From Flavobacteriales bacterium (lineage in GTDB: Bacteria > Bacteroidota > Bacteroidia > Flavobacteriales_D > Sanyastnellaceae), in assembly GCA_947460525.1 (NCBI GenBank), contig CANHIV010000016.1:1-9155 (forward strand): DNA of 9,155 nucleotides, given 5' to 3'. A program made the translations under genes and the position numbers. The notes beneath the pieces are model-generated. The model ran no database searches, was not told the DNA's origin, and worked only from the letters and a program-made list of their open reading frames with translations. Shown one piece after another: positions 1-6,399 of the stretch (position 1 is the stretch's first letter; each line of letters begins with the position of its first letter).

Positions 1-191
1 CTTTCCTCTTGAATTTTGCCGTCGGCCTTATGAATGACAACAGAAGCATTTCCGTTATTCTTCGCAATCTCGACAGCCCTTCGCACCACTTCGGTTTTAG
101 TGGTTCCGGTAGAGTTTGCCCGTTGAGCCCCTTCAGCTTTTGATTGCCAGCCGCTCTGGGTTGGTGTCACATGAATTCTTGTCTTTGCCAT
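1..191 (-). CDS. DUF2188 domain protein, 5' part only
   Basis: Reading leftwards from an ATG at 191-189, 63 codons are visible before the window edge, so the C-terminus is missing. The protein begins MAKTRIHVTPTQSGW and contains TKTEVVRRAVEIAKN and ASVVIHKADGKIQEE. This order (short strand with GW, helix with a TK-E---A-EIAK pattern, strand VIHK-DGKI) matches DUF2188, a family of small cytoplasmic proteins, usually about 70-80 residues, of unknown function. By family precedent about 10-15 residues, often rich in Gly/Pro, should follow outside the window. No signal peptide is present. It is divergent from the gene at 709 and separated from it by about 500 bp, so it is not part of the downstream cluster. 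No clear Shine-Dalgarno sequence precedes the start; the leader is A/T-rich with a loosely promoter-like TATATTTT on the minus strand. Family call fairly sure, function unknown. Confidence 0.75.
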   Translation of the reverse strand, partial: MAKTRIHVTPTQSGWQSKAEGAQRANSTGTTKTEVVRRAVEIAKNNGNASVVIHKADGKIQEE

Positions 192-510
192 GTAAGTAAT
201 TTTGCACATTAAAAATATAGCGTTTTTCCGGATCAGAAGTGGCGTTTGGGGTATTAATTATGAGCATATTGTCAACCGAGTATACGCTACTGAATTGCAC
301 CTATGATAGCAGACATTCCCTGGGCACATTCGGCCGGAATACCTGCTCCATAAAACTTTAGACTCGATTGCATTATAGAACCAAAAAATGTGTGTTTTAG
401 ATACTCATTCCACATAAGGCCAATGCCCCACTGACTTATGAGGTGCTTGATTTAATATTTCATTGGTTGCTATCTAATTAAAGTGTTTCTGGAAAGAGAT
501 TCAACACGTT

Positions 511-580
511 CTACCGCAGTTGACCGCGGTTGACAGGTGTTTACCGCCATAAACATTCGTAAACCGAGTGTGACCTTGAC
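511..580. repeat. Phased 10-bp direct repeats (about 7 degenerate units)
   Basis: Cut into tens from 511, the units read CTACCGCAGT, TGACCGCGGT, TGACAGGTGT, TTACCGCCAT, AAACATTCGT, AAACCGAGTG, TGACCTTGAC. AC stands at positions 3-4 of all seven. As hexamers, GTTGAC (519), GTTGAC (529), GTTTAC (539), ATAAAC (549) and GTAAAC (559) recur exactly every 10 bp, about one helical turn, placing the same bases on one face of the DNA. This could be a cooperative regulator-binding array for either divergent gene; that is inference. Confidence 0.45.
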
Positions 581-603
581 AGCGCTCTGGATCAAAAAAT
601 AAA

Positions 604-616
604 ATTGAATTTCAAT
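604..616. repeat. 13-bp palindrome
   Basis: ATTGAA-T-TTCAAT is a perfect inverted repeat with one central base, about 95 bp upstream of the 709 start. It could be a dimeric regulator site, but A/T-rich palindromes of this size arise by chance. Confidence 0.25.
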
Positions 617-636
617 GGATTGAAAACTTTTGCGAC

Positions 637-653
637 AGTTTGGGTCACAAACT
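637..653. promoter_or_regulatory. Spaced dyad, possible operator
   Basis: AGTTTG-GGTCA-CAAACT is a perfect 6-bp inverted repeat with a 5-bp centre, lying 56 bp upstream of the 709 start codon. Its size and position fit an operator for a dimeric regulator of the downstream gene. No T-tract follows, so it is not a terminator. No regulator gene is in view, so this stays tentative. Confidence 0.3.
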
Positions 654-708
654 CATATTATGTTGTTCGTTAACCTTCTTTTGACCCAAATAAAATCTCG
701 ATATCGAC

Positions 709-1599
709 ATGAAAACCAAAACAAATTTGAAGTGGCTTTATAAAACATTGTTAGTTCCAATGGCCATAGTCATAAGCCATTCAATGGTGGTAGGCCAAAC
801 GACAGTAAATGACACAACGTTTATCTACGGCAAACTACTCAACGATGAATCTACCGGTAAGCCTTTGACTCAAGGCTGCAACTCCACAGGCGCTATTCGC
901 TTTTTTAAGGGCGAAACTATTTCAATCATCGGTCTCGAGACTTGTCATCCCTATGGCAATATGAACGCTACTCCCGGCAAATTCTATCATGTCCTGAAGG
1001 ATACCGGGGCCGTTTTTCTACCGGTAACCTCCATAAACGTTCTCGGTGAATGGGCAGATAAGATTACCTCACTTACACCTGAAGATTTCGCTGTGATTGA
1101 AGGTAACGTTCGAAAAAAGTATCGAGAATATGTGCGACTTCAGGAGCTGGAAGCACAAGAAAAGAAGCGTATCGCAGATAGTCTCGAAGTTGTTCGGGTG
1201 AATAAGCTAAATGCATTTATAGACAAAGCCGCATTAAAAGGCATTTGCATTTACGAGAGCAAGCCATTTGATGTAAGTGAATATACAACTGGCATAGGCA
1301 TGGAAATGACCTTCTATAATCCAACAAAAAAAGAAATAAAGTACATCCATGCTACCGTGGTTGGATATAATGCAGTTAAGGATCCTGTAATTGAACTTGG
1401 CAAGACATCACATACACTGAAGTGTATTGGGCCCATGGCGCCCAATGATCATGGAACATACAAATTTGATTACGTATGGCACTCTGATTTAGTAGAAACG
1501 GCAAAATTGACAACCATTAAAGTCCAGTATATGGATGGAACAGAAAAGGTGATTGCTAAGCCATCTGAAGTGGTTATTCCAAGGGATTTGTTAGAGTAG
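709..1599 (+). CDS. Exported protein of unknown function, coiled-coil centre
   Basis: A 296-residue protein with a signal peptide (residues 1-29: Lys-rich start, then a hydrophobic LLVPMAIVI core) and a likely cut between G29 and Q30. Residues about 35-105 are beta-rich with several Gly and Cys and could be an SH3-like domain (guess). Residues about 115-165 form a highly charged helix (VRKKYREYVRLQELEAQEKK) typical of a coiled coil or stalk. Residues about 170-290 are a beta domain with FYNPTKKEIKYIHATVVGYN and IKVQYMDGTE; similar segments occur in conserved hypothetical Bacteroidota proteins, from memory. No catalytic motif was recognised. The ATG at 709 is chosen because it gives a complete signal peptide. 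A short gene starts 23 bp after its stop and may share its transcript. A periplasmic or surface structural role is possible, function unknown. Confidence 0.85.
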   Translation: MKTKTNLKWLYKTLLVPMAIVISHSMVVGQTTVNDTTFIYGKLLNDESTGKPLTQGCNSTGAIRFFKGETISIIGLETCHPYGNMNATPGKFYHVLKDTGAVFLPVTSINVLGEWADKITSLTPEDFAVIEGNVRKKYREYVRLQELEAQEKKRIADSLEVVRVNKLNAFIDKAALKGICIYESKPFDVSEYTTGIGMEMTFYNPTKKEIKYIHATVVGYNAVKDPVIELGKTSHTLKCIGPMAPNDHGTYKFDYVWHSDLVETAKLTTIKVQYMDGTEKVIAKPSEVVIPRDLLE

Positions 1600-1622
1600 A
1601 TTTATAGTTCATTCCCAAAACC

Positions 1623-1814
1623 ATGTGCAACCCCATCTCCGGCATACGCTTCTGCACCTGCGAAGAAGTCAACAAGGACGGCAGTGTGTCCTACTGGCAA
1701 TTGTATCGAAAAATTGCGGGCGAGCTGATTTTCCCATTGGGTACACCCGCATATTTTGGTGTGCCACCCACTCGACGAGCCCCTTGGCTTCGTCGCATCC
1801 GAAAGGTGCTTTGA
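1623..1814 (+). CDS. Small CxC-motif protein, 3' end possibly frameshifted
   Basis: A 63-codon frame starting MCNPISGIRFCTCEEV and continuing SYWQLYR. A start of the form MC...FCTC followed by YW-L-R resembles a family of small uncharacterised Bacteroidota proteins, recalled without a database check. The first 45 or so residues look genuine. The last 15 (TRRAPWLRRIRKVL) are Arg-rich and resemble out-of-frame translation. From about 1762 another frame reads CHPLDEPLGFVASERCF and stays open to a TAA near 1887-1889, so one indel around 1740-1762 may have broken a gene of about 85-90 codons. The frame lies 23 bp after the 709 gene, same strand, and the stretch is more G/C-rich than its flanks, as coding DNA here tends to be. 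No signal peptide. It could be intact and simply short. Confidence 0.5.
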   Translation: MCNPISGIRFCTCEEVNKDGSVSYWQLYRKIAGELIFPLGTPAYFGVPPTRRAPWLRRIRKVL

Positions 1815-1865
1815 AAGCCCCCCGAAAACTGAAGTAATTGAAAAAAGAGCATGGAGCAATTCATT

Positions 1866-1873
1866 TATATTTG
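1866..1873 (+). promoter_or_regulatory. Bacteroidota -7 promoter box (TATATTTG)
   Basis: TATATTTG matches the Bacteroidota -7 consensus TAnnTTTG exactly and lies 53 bp before the ATG at 1927, which would give a leader of about 45-50 nt. The nearest upstream TTG for a -33 element is at 1838-1840, with a 25-bp gap, slightly longer than usual. No equally good box was seen further down, so this may drive the whole secreted-protein cluster from 1927 onward. Confidence 0.5.
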
Positions 1874-1926
1874 ACCTGTTTACATAACCACACCAACTGA
1901 CTCCATCATTCGAGACAGAAAACCCT

Positions 1927-3000
1927 ATGAAAAGACTCTACACGCTAGCCCTTTTATTCATTACAATCGGTGCCTTAGGCCAAGCCCCACAATTCATCCC
2001 CTACCAAGCCATCGCGCGCGATGCGGCGGGACTCATTGTTCCTAACCAATCCATAGGACTGCGATTTACCATCCATGATCAAACCATAGCAGGCCCTGCT
2101 GTGTGGCAGGAAGAACAAAGTATTGTTTCCAATGCGATGGGCTTGGTTGTGTTAAACTTAGGTGCAAGCCAAAGTTTAACTGCGGTTGACTGGTCGAACG
2201 GATTGAAGTTTCTGCAAGTGGAAATGGATATCGCCGGTGGCAACAACTACAGCGACATGGGTACGCAGCAGATGATGAGCGTGCCTTATGCGTTGTTCGC
2301 GGCTCAGTCTGAAACTTCGAACACCTCCAACACGGTTGCAAACTTGCCGGCAGGCACTGCGGTGGGTAATACCATGTATTGGGACGGCACGCAATGGGTG
2401 GTGAGCAGCGCCAATATCTACAATGCAGGAAGCAATGTGGGTATAGGAACTTCTTCCCCTGTCCAGCAATTGGATGTTAACGGCAACATTGGATTGAGCG
2501 GAAGCCTCCAAGCCACAGGCGCTAATCAAAACATTGAGTTGGTTCCTGCAACCGGGGCTCAGGTAGATGTGTCAAACACGCGAATCATTCATGTCGATAC
2601 CGCACAAACAGCAACCGATGCCGTGCATGCCGAGCTGATACAATACAGCTATTTGAACTTTGGTAACGACGGCGGCAGCGCCAACGCTCTAACCGTTCAA
2701 TTGCCGGTGCCGGTAACTGCATATGCTCCCGGACTGCATGTCATGGTGAAGGCCGCTGCGAGCAACTCCGGACCGGCAACCATCGATGTGAACGGCTTGG
2801 GCCCAATCGCTATCAAGAAAAACGGCAACCAAGACTGTGCCAGCGGAGACATTCAATCCAATTTGATTCTGTCTCTCCTATTCGACGGAACCAATTTTCA
2901 GGTGCTCTCGCCGCTGAACGGCGTGAACACGAACAACACAGGAGGAGTCAATGGTGGTAGCACAATTGATCCTTTAGTATTCACTGTAGACGGATTTTAA
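1927..3000 (+). CDS. Secreted protein: shared N-terminal module + tail-fibre-like C-terminus
   Basis: A 357-residue protein. Signal peptide 1-18 with Q19 after the likely cut (GALG|Q). Residues about 20-126 are the module shared by five proteins here: FIPYQAIARDAAG, then LRFTIHDQ, VWQEEQS, KFLQVEMDIAGG and YSDMGTQQMMSVPYALFA. Next comes MYWDGTQWVV and VGIGTSSPVQQLDVNGNI (about residues 150-190), the repeat-like motif seen in bacterial and phage fibre or stalk proteins. The end, about 240-335, has GPATIDVNGLGPIAIKKNG and LLFDGTNFQVLSP, similar in style to phage tail-fibre beta segments. The tail is Asn/Gly-rich and ends FTVDGF. It has no FISUMP domain and no recognisable type IX sorting domain. 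First gene after the promoter candidate at 1866, with a small secreted protein starting 12 bp after its stop. Probably an extracellular structural or adhesive protein; that role is inferred. Confidence 0.85.
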   Translation: MKRLYTLALLFITIGALGQAPQFIPYQAIARDAAGLIVPNQSIGLRFTIHDQTIAGPAVWQEEQSIVSNAMGLVVLNLGASQSLTAVDWSNGLKFLQVEMDIAGGNNYSDMGTQQMMSVPYALFAAQSETSNTSNTVANLPAGTAVGNTMYWDGTQWVVSSANIYNAGSNVGIGTSSPVQQLDVNGNIGLSGSLQATGANQNIELVPATGAQVDVSNTRIIHVDTAQTATDAVHAELIQYSYLNFGNDGGSANALTVQLPVPVTAYAPGLHVMVKAAASNSGPATIDVNGLGPIAIKKNGNQDCASGDIQSNLILSLLFDGTNFQVLSPLNGVNTNNTGGVNGGSTIDPLVFTVDGF

Positions 3001-3012
3001 TTTTAGCGAACT

Positions 3013-3402
3013 ATGAAATGCATAATTACATTTTCGATCGCTCTGGCGCTTTCGTTGAGCGCTATGGCGCAGACGGGTTTGACATTTAGTCAATGTTTGA
3101 CTTATGGTGCAACCGGCCCTTGGACGCAATACTCGCCTCCAAGTGATGCTTATCGTTCTGCACAATTCACAGTTCCAGCTGGTAATGTTTGGAAAATTGA
3201 ATTTGCCGGTAGCACCGGTTATGGCAACGCGGAAGTTTATTTGGAAATAAATAATGTCAAAGTTCAGCGCTTATTTCAAAACTTTACCAATTTCCCGGTT
3301 TGGGCAAAGGCAGGGGACGTGATTAACCTATGGGCAACGAATTTGCCAACTCAAAATGGCCTAACTTACTTTTTTTCAATTCTTGAATTTAATAATGATT
3401 AA
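3013..3402 (+). CDS. Small secreted beta-rich protein, copy A
   Basis: A 129-residue protein: signal peptide 1-19 (MKCIITFSIALALSLSAMA) with Q20 after the cut, then about 109 mature residues. Features shared with its neighbour copy at 3544: TGL-F-QCLT near the start, GPWT, QF-VP-G--WK-E, FP-W-K-GD and the terminal FFSILEFN. The alternating hydrophobic pattern and single mature Cys suggest a compact beta sandwich; no enzyme motif is visible. VPAGNVWKIEF resembles phrases in small Bacteroidota secreted proteins found near fibre-like proteins, from memory. It starts 12 bp after the 1927 gene and is almost surely co-transcribed. The two may work as a pair, for instance a cap or partner of the large protein, but that is inference. 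No family name is offered. Confidence 0.8.
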   Translation: MKCIITFSIALALSLSAMAQTGLTFSQCLTYGATGPWTQYSPPSDAYRSAQFTVPAGNVWKIEFAGSTGYGNAEVYLEINNVKVQRLFQNFTNFPVWAKAGDVINLWATNLPTQNGLTYFFSILEFNND

Positions 3403-3426
3403 AAAGGATATACATTCCGACTTAGG

Positions 3427-3435
3427 TTTTTTTTT
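3427..3435. repeat. T9 homopolymer between TTAGG/AGGTT flanks
   Basis: Nine T residues sit inside a direct repeat of TTAGGTT (3422-3428 and 3434-3440). It is in the 141-bp gap between the two small genes. No G/C stem precedes it, so it does not look like an intrinsic terminator. It is a likely slippage site and might alter leader spacing. Confidence 0.5.
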
Positions 3436-3470
3436 AGGTTGACAATATCGGAAGTATTTAAGAAGATCCA

Positions 3471-3543
3471 ACCCTATGAAATATAATTAGGGAATTGAGG
3501 ATCGGCCATATTTACAGTAGATGGATTTTAATTTTAGTAAACT
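3471..3543 (+). pseudogene. Relic of a collapsed copy of the 1927-type gene
   Basis: At 3471 the sequence ACCCTATGAAA matches the start region of the 1927 gene (ACCCTATGAAA at 1921-1931), but the frame stops after four codons (TAG at 3488-3490). Only 20 bp later, 3511-3531 spells FTVDGF and a stop, the exact C-terminal end of the 1927 protein, with synonymous changes only. A start and an end of the same gene type with the middle missing fit a large internal deletion in a duplicated copy. The 3' match is strong, the 5' match short and could be chance. The segment now serves as the leader of the gene at 3544. Confidence 0.5.
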
Positions 3544-3912
3544 ATGAAATATATAATTACATTTTCAATTGCGCTTGCGCTTTCAATAAACGCAATTGCA
3601 CAGACTGGTTTGGTGTTTAATCAGTGTTTGACATTCAGCGGAGACGGGCCTTGGACCTCACCAACTGTGAATTCAAGTGTAAGTCCGCAGTTTATCGTTC
3701 CTGAAGGGAAAATTTGGAAGTTGGAATATGCATATGCTCAAGTAGGCGGCGGCTTCTTAAGAGTTAATGGATATACCGCATCGAATTTAAGTAGCAGTTC
3801 ATTCCCTATTTGGTTAAAATCCGGAGATACAGTTGATTTTATAGCAGGAACATTTCCTCCAGTATCTATCGCAGGTTTCTTTCTTTCCATCTTAGAATTT
3901 AATAGTAATTAG
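3544..3912 (+). CDS. Small secreted beta-rich protein, copy B
   Basis: A 122-residue paralogue of the protein at 3013, seven residues shorter. The signal peptide differs at only a few positions (MKYIITFSIALALSINAIA, Q20 next), while the mature part is much more diverged, keeping TGL-F-QCLTF, GPWT, QFIVPEGKIWKLE, FPIWLKSGD and the end FFLSILEFN. The central stretch (about residues 60-85) is different and Gly/Ser-rich, where copy A has NAEVYLEINNVKVQ. This pattern suggests a conserved framework with a variable middle. The start is clear because the upstream bases also match those of copy A. One base separates its stop from the ATG of the next gene at 3914, which suggests translational coupling. 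Function unknown; one domain, no enzyme motif. Confidence 0.8.
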   Translation: MKYIITFSIALALSINAIAQTGLVFNQCLTFSGDGPWTSPTVNSSVSPQFIVPEGKIWKLEYAYAQVGGGFLRVNGYTASNLSSSSFPIWLKSGDTVDFIAGTFPPVSIAGFFLSILEFNSN

Positions 3913-3913
3913 A

Positions 3914-5122
3914 ATGAAGAGTTTATTATTGATTTTTTTGGGGGTTATCATCTCAAACTTGTGCTACTCCCAACCCCCAGCCCTCATACCCTACCAAGCC
4001 ATCGCCCGCGACGCAGCAGGTAATGCAGTATTGAATCAAAACATCGGCTTGCGGTTTTCGATACATGATCAAACCATCACAGGCAGTGTCATTTGGCAAG
4101 AAGCACAAACGGTTCTTTCTAGTCCGCTTGGAGTTGTTGTAACAAGCTTTGGTTCCGTGAGCGATTTGTCGACCGTGAACTGGGCGCAAGGAGATAAGTT
4201 CCTGCAAGTTGAAATGGACATTGCCGGCGGCACGAACTACAGCGACATGGGCACGCAGCAGATGATTAGTGTGCCGTATGCGTTGTATGCGGGAACTTCG
4301 GGACAGCTTACCTCTACAGGTGCTTCTTCAGTCAATGTAGGAAGCACCTCTCTTTTAGGAGACACGCTGTACACTCAAAATGGCGGCTTTGTGATTATTC
4401 CAGGGTTAAGCGCTGCAAATAACGGTGGTTTGGCTGCCTCGTGTGGTGCTCCAAATGTTTTGAATCATAATATCAACTATGGCACAGTCACGGACATTGA
4501 TGGTAACACATACAAAACAGTGGTTATTGGCAATCAGGAATGGATGGCTGAAAATTTGAAAGTTTCCAGGTATAGCAATGGCATACACATTCCATTTGTT
4601 GCTAATGAGTATATTAATCAGGGAAACACGAATGTATGGGGTACTTTAAATTCAGGTGCATATACGTGGCACAATAATGATAGTGCCAATTTTGAATGCC
4701 CATATGGTAAACTTTATAATGGATATGCTGCATTAAGCCCCAATAACATATGCCCCGTGGGATGGAGTTTGCCAACAGGAAACGAATGGCTTGAATTAAA
4801 GACCTATCTTGGAGCCGATGTTACATCAGGTCCTAGACTTAGAAGCGTTGGATACACATATTGGAATGTCAATTTGGACTGGGCAGCCTATCCCTTTTTA
4901 TTTGAACCAACAACAAATAGTTCGGGTTTTTCTGCACTTCCAGCCGGGACGGGGTTAGGTATATTTCAAAATGAAGGTGAAGCAGCTTATTTTTGGTCCT
5001 CGACAGTTGGTCAATATCCTAATTCACTCACCTATTTCTTTATACCAAATTCTCAGTATTCAAATTTGCTAGATGGGGGTGTTTTTCAGGGTAATTCAAT
5101 ACGGTGCATACGAGATAATTAG
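3914..5122 (+). CDS. Secreted FISUMP-domain protein 1
   Basis: A 402-residue protein. Signal peptide 1-19 (hydrophobic LLLIFLGVII core, cut before Q20). Shared module about 20-126 (LIPYQAIARDAAGNAV ... GTQQMISVPYALYAG). A linker with GDTLYTQNGGFVIIPG (about 149-165) is common to the three FISUMP proteins here. The FISUMP domain (Fibrobacter succinogenes major paralogous domain, TIGR02145) spans about 180-402: CGAPNV, GNTYKTVVIGNQEWMAENLK, CPYGKLYN, ICPVGWSLPT, GFSALPAGT, FWSST and the terminal SIRCIRDN. These WSS and RC-R signatures suggest a C-type-lectin-like fold (inference). It lacks the Cys found in the YAC/YVC-D-RQLCP segment of its two paralogues (it has YAALSPNNICP). A T7-G5 junction (3933-3944) lies within the signal peptide codons. 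Likely surface or secreted; ligand unknown. Confidence 0.9.
   Translation: MKSLLLIFLGVIISNLCYSQPPALIPYQAIARDAAGNAVLNQNIGLRFSIHDQTITGSVIWQEAQTVLSSPLGVVVTSFGSVSDLSTVNWAQGDKFLQVEMDIAGGTNYSDMGTQQMISVPYALYAGTSGQLTSTGASSVNVGSTSLLGDTLYTQNGGFVIIPGLSAANNGGLAASCGAPNVLNHNINYGTVTDIDGNTYKTVVIGNQEWMAENLKVSRYSNGIHIPFVANEYINQGNTNVWGTLNSGAYTWHNNDSANFECPYGKLYNGYAALSPNNICPVGWSLPTGNEWLELKTYLGADVTSGPRLRSVGYTYWNVNLDWAAYPFLFEPTTNSSGFSALPAGTGLGIFQNEGEAAYFWSSTVGQYPNSLTYFFIPNSQYSNLLDGGVFQGNSIRCIRDN
4031..4149 (+). repeat. 119-bp identical repeat, copy 1
   Basis: This stretch inside the N-terminal module of the 3914 gene is base-for-base identical to 5285-5403 in the next paralogue, synonymous positions included. Identity ends at single mismatches on both sides (4030 A/G and 4150 T/A). 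Direct orientation, 1254 bp apart. Confidence 0.9.
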
Positions 5123-5161
5123 TTTATCATCCCTTTGAAATTTTTTAAACAAGTCGTGATT

Positions 5162-6364
5162 ATGAAATTGAATTGTATTTTTCTATTCTTAACGCTGTCA
5201 CTTCAAAGTTTCCTTGTTGAGGCCCAACCCCCAGCCTTCATCCCATACCAAGCCATCGCCCGCGATGCTTCCGGTAATGCAGTGTTGAATCAAAACATCG
5301 GCTTGCGGTTTTCGATACATGATCAAACCATCACAGGCAGTGTCATTTGGCAAGAAGCACAAACGGTTCTTTCTAGTCCGCTTGGAGTTGTTGTAACAAG
5401 CTTAGGTTCTGTGAGCGATTTGTCGACGGTGAATTGGGCGCAAGGCGATAAGTTCCTGCAAGTTGAAATGGATATTGCAGGAGGAACGAATTACAGCGAC
5501 ATGGGCACACAGCAAATGATGAGTGTGCCGTATGCGTTATATGCGGGGGAAGCGTCAAATGGATTTTCGTCTGTTTCGGAATCAGGAGATACGCTGTTCT
5601 TCTCGGACGGCTCGTTTATTTTCATACCTGGTGTGAGTGATGCGAATAATGCTGCGGGCGGCTTAACAGAGCCTGACCAACATACCTGTGGTGCCAGATA
5701 TGTGCACAATCCTTACTTAACACACGGGACCCTAATCGATCAGGAGGGCAATAGCTATAAAACAATAGTGACCGGCAGTGGAGCTTTCGTACAAGAATGG
5801 ATGGCCGAAAACCTAAAAACAAGCACGTACCGAAATGGAGATCCTATTACAAATTCATTAACGAATGCAGAATGGGCAAATACCACAAATGGAGCGTGGG
5901 TATATCCAAACAACGATTCAACATTAGTATGTCCTTATGGTAAATTGTATAATTGGTATGCCTGTTCAGATTCACGGCAGTTATGTCCGACCGGCTGGCA
6001 CATTCCTACAAGTTCCGACTTTAGCTTTCTAGCAATTGCTTACGGAGGTGAGTTGATTGCAGGCGGTCCATTAAAATCACAAGGTACCTCAGAATCTATT
6101 TATGGATATTGGCTAGCCCCTAACGGCGGCGCGACAAATACTTCCGGTTTTTCTGCTCTGCCTGCAGGCTCAATTGATGTTGACATTGTATTTATCGGCT
6201 ACTCGGAACCCGGTTATTCGGCAACTTATTGGTCAGCAAACCAATGGAATTTAGCTAATGCCATTGCTTTCGGTTTGAGTTACCAAGGCGACGACTTTCC
6301 GCAACAAGGTGTACAAACAAGCAAAAAACGTGGATTTTCGGTGCGTTGCATTCGTGACAACTAA
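5162..6364 (+). CDS. Secreted FISUMP-domain protein 2
   Basis: The ATG at 5162 is chosen over a TTG at 5135: it opens directly on a signal peptide (MKLNCIFLFLTLSLQSFLVEA, Q22 next), whereas the TTG would add nine residues before it. The protein has 400 residues. Shared module about 23-129 is nearly identical at DNA level to that of the 3914 gene. The linker has GDTLFFSDGSFIFIPGVSDANN. The FISUMP domain, about 180-400, has CGARYVHN, GNSYKTIVTG, QEWMAENLKTS, CPYGKLYNWYAC, LCPTGWHIPT, GFSALPAGS, YWSANQ and the terminal VRCIRDN. It carries an insertion (SGAF) before QEWMAENLK, and WSA replaces the usual WSS. The start is 39 bp after the preceding stop, same strand, probably co-transcribed. Secreted or surface exposed; ligand not deducible. 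Confidence 0.9.
   Translation: MKLNCIFLFLTLSLQSFLVEAQPPAFIPYQAIARDASGNAVLNQNIGLRFSIHDQTITGSVIWQEAQTVLSSPLGVVVTSLGSVSDLSTVNWAQGDKFLQVEMDIAGGTNYSDMGTQQMMSVPYALYAGEASNGFSSVSESGDTLFFSDGSFIFIPGVSDANNAAGGLTEPDQHTCGARYVHNPYLTHGTLIDQEGNSYKTIVTGSGAFVQEWMAENLKTSTYRNGDPITNSLTNAEWANTTNGAWVYPNNDSTLVCPYGKLYNWYACSDSRQLCPTGWHIPTSSDFSFLAIAYGGELIAGGPLKSQGTSESIYGYWLAPNGGATNTSGFSALPAGSIDVDIVFIGYSEPGYSATYWSANQWNLANAIAFGLSYQGDDFPQQGVQTSKKRGFSVRCIRDN
5285..5403 (+). repeat. 119-bp identical repeat, copy 2
   Basis: Second copy of the perfect repeat at 4031-4149, in the same codons of the shared N-terminal module. It allows homologous recombination or gene conversion between the two neighbouring genes. Confidence 0.9.
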
Positions 6365-6399
6365 TGATAGAATAAAAAGTTATTTAAAAAGCCAATCAC

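Larger units (their letters stand above)
192..708. other. Divergent intergenic spacer, no gene found
   Basis: No credible coding frame, tRNA or rRNA is seen in these 517 bases between the minus-strand DUF2188 gene and the plus-strand gene at 709. It holds a helically phased 10-bp repeat array (511-580), a 13-bp palindrome (604-616) and a spaced dyad (637-653), plus a wider inverted repeat CATAAG/CTTATG (413-418 and 435-440). A weak -7-like box TTCTTTTG lies at 676-683, one base off TAnnTTTG, but I see no well-spaced -33 TTG partner, so the promoter of the 709 gene is unresolved. Confidence 0.6.
2980..3912 (+). repeat. Tandem duplication (two units)
   Basis: Unit A (2980-3402) covers the last six codons of the 1927 gene (FTVDGF plus stop), a 12-bp spacer and the first small gene. 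Unit B (3511-3912) repeats this order: six codons spelling the same FTVDGF plus stop, a spacer differing at two bases (TTTTAGCGAACT against TTTTAGTAAACT), then the second small gene. Similarity is high through the signal peptide and falls off in the mature part. The three differences within the six codons are all synonymous. Confidence 0.75.

Noticed and set aside
511..580. CRISPR array or plasmid iterons
   Set aside because: Units are only 10 bp without spacers, and no cas or replication gene is in the window.
1602..1859. Minus-strand 85-codon frame
   Set aside because: Opposite a plus-strand frame with a convincing FCTC...YWQLYR start; the minus product has no recognisable motif.
2066..2529. 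Two minus-strand frames opposite the 1927 gene
   Set aside because: They lie antisense to a conserved paralogous module; similar shadows recur opposite other module copies.
3427..3435. Intrinsic terminator at the T9 run
   Set aside because: No G/C-rich hairpin directly upstream; the nearby CCCTA/TAGGG pair lies downstream of the T run.
5135..5161. TTG start nine codons upstream of ATG 5162
   Set aside because: It would place FFKQVVI before a complete signal peptide; the ATG gives the same signal peptide layout as the paralogues.
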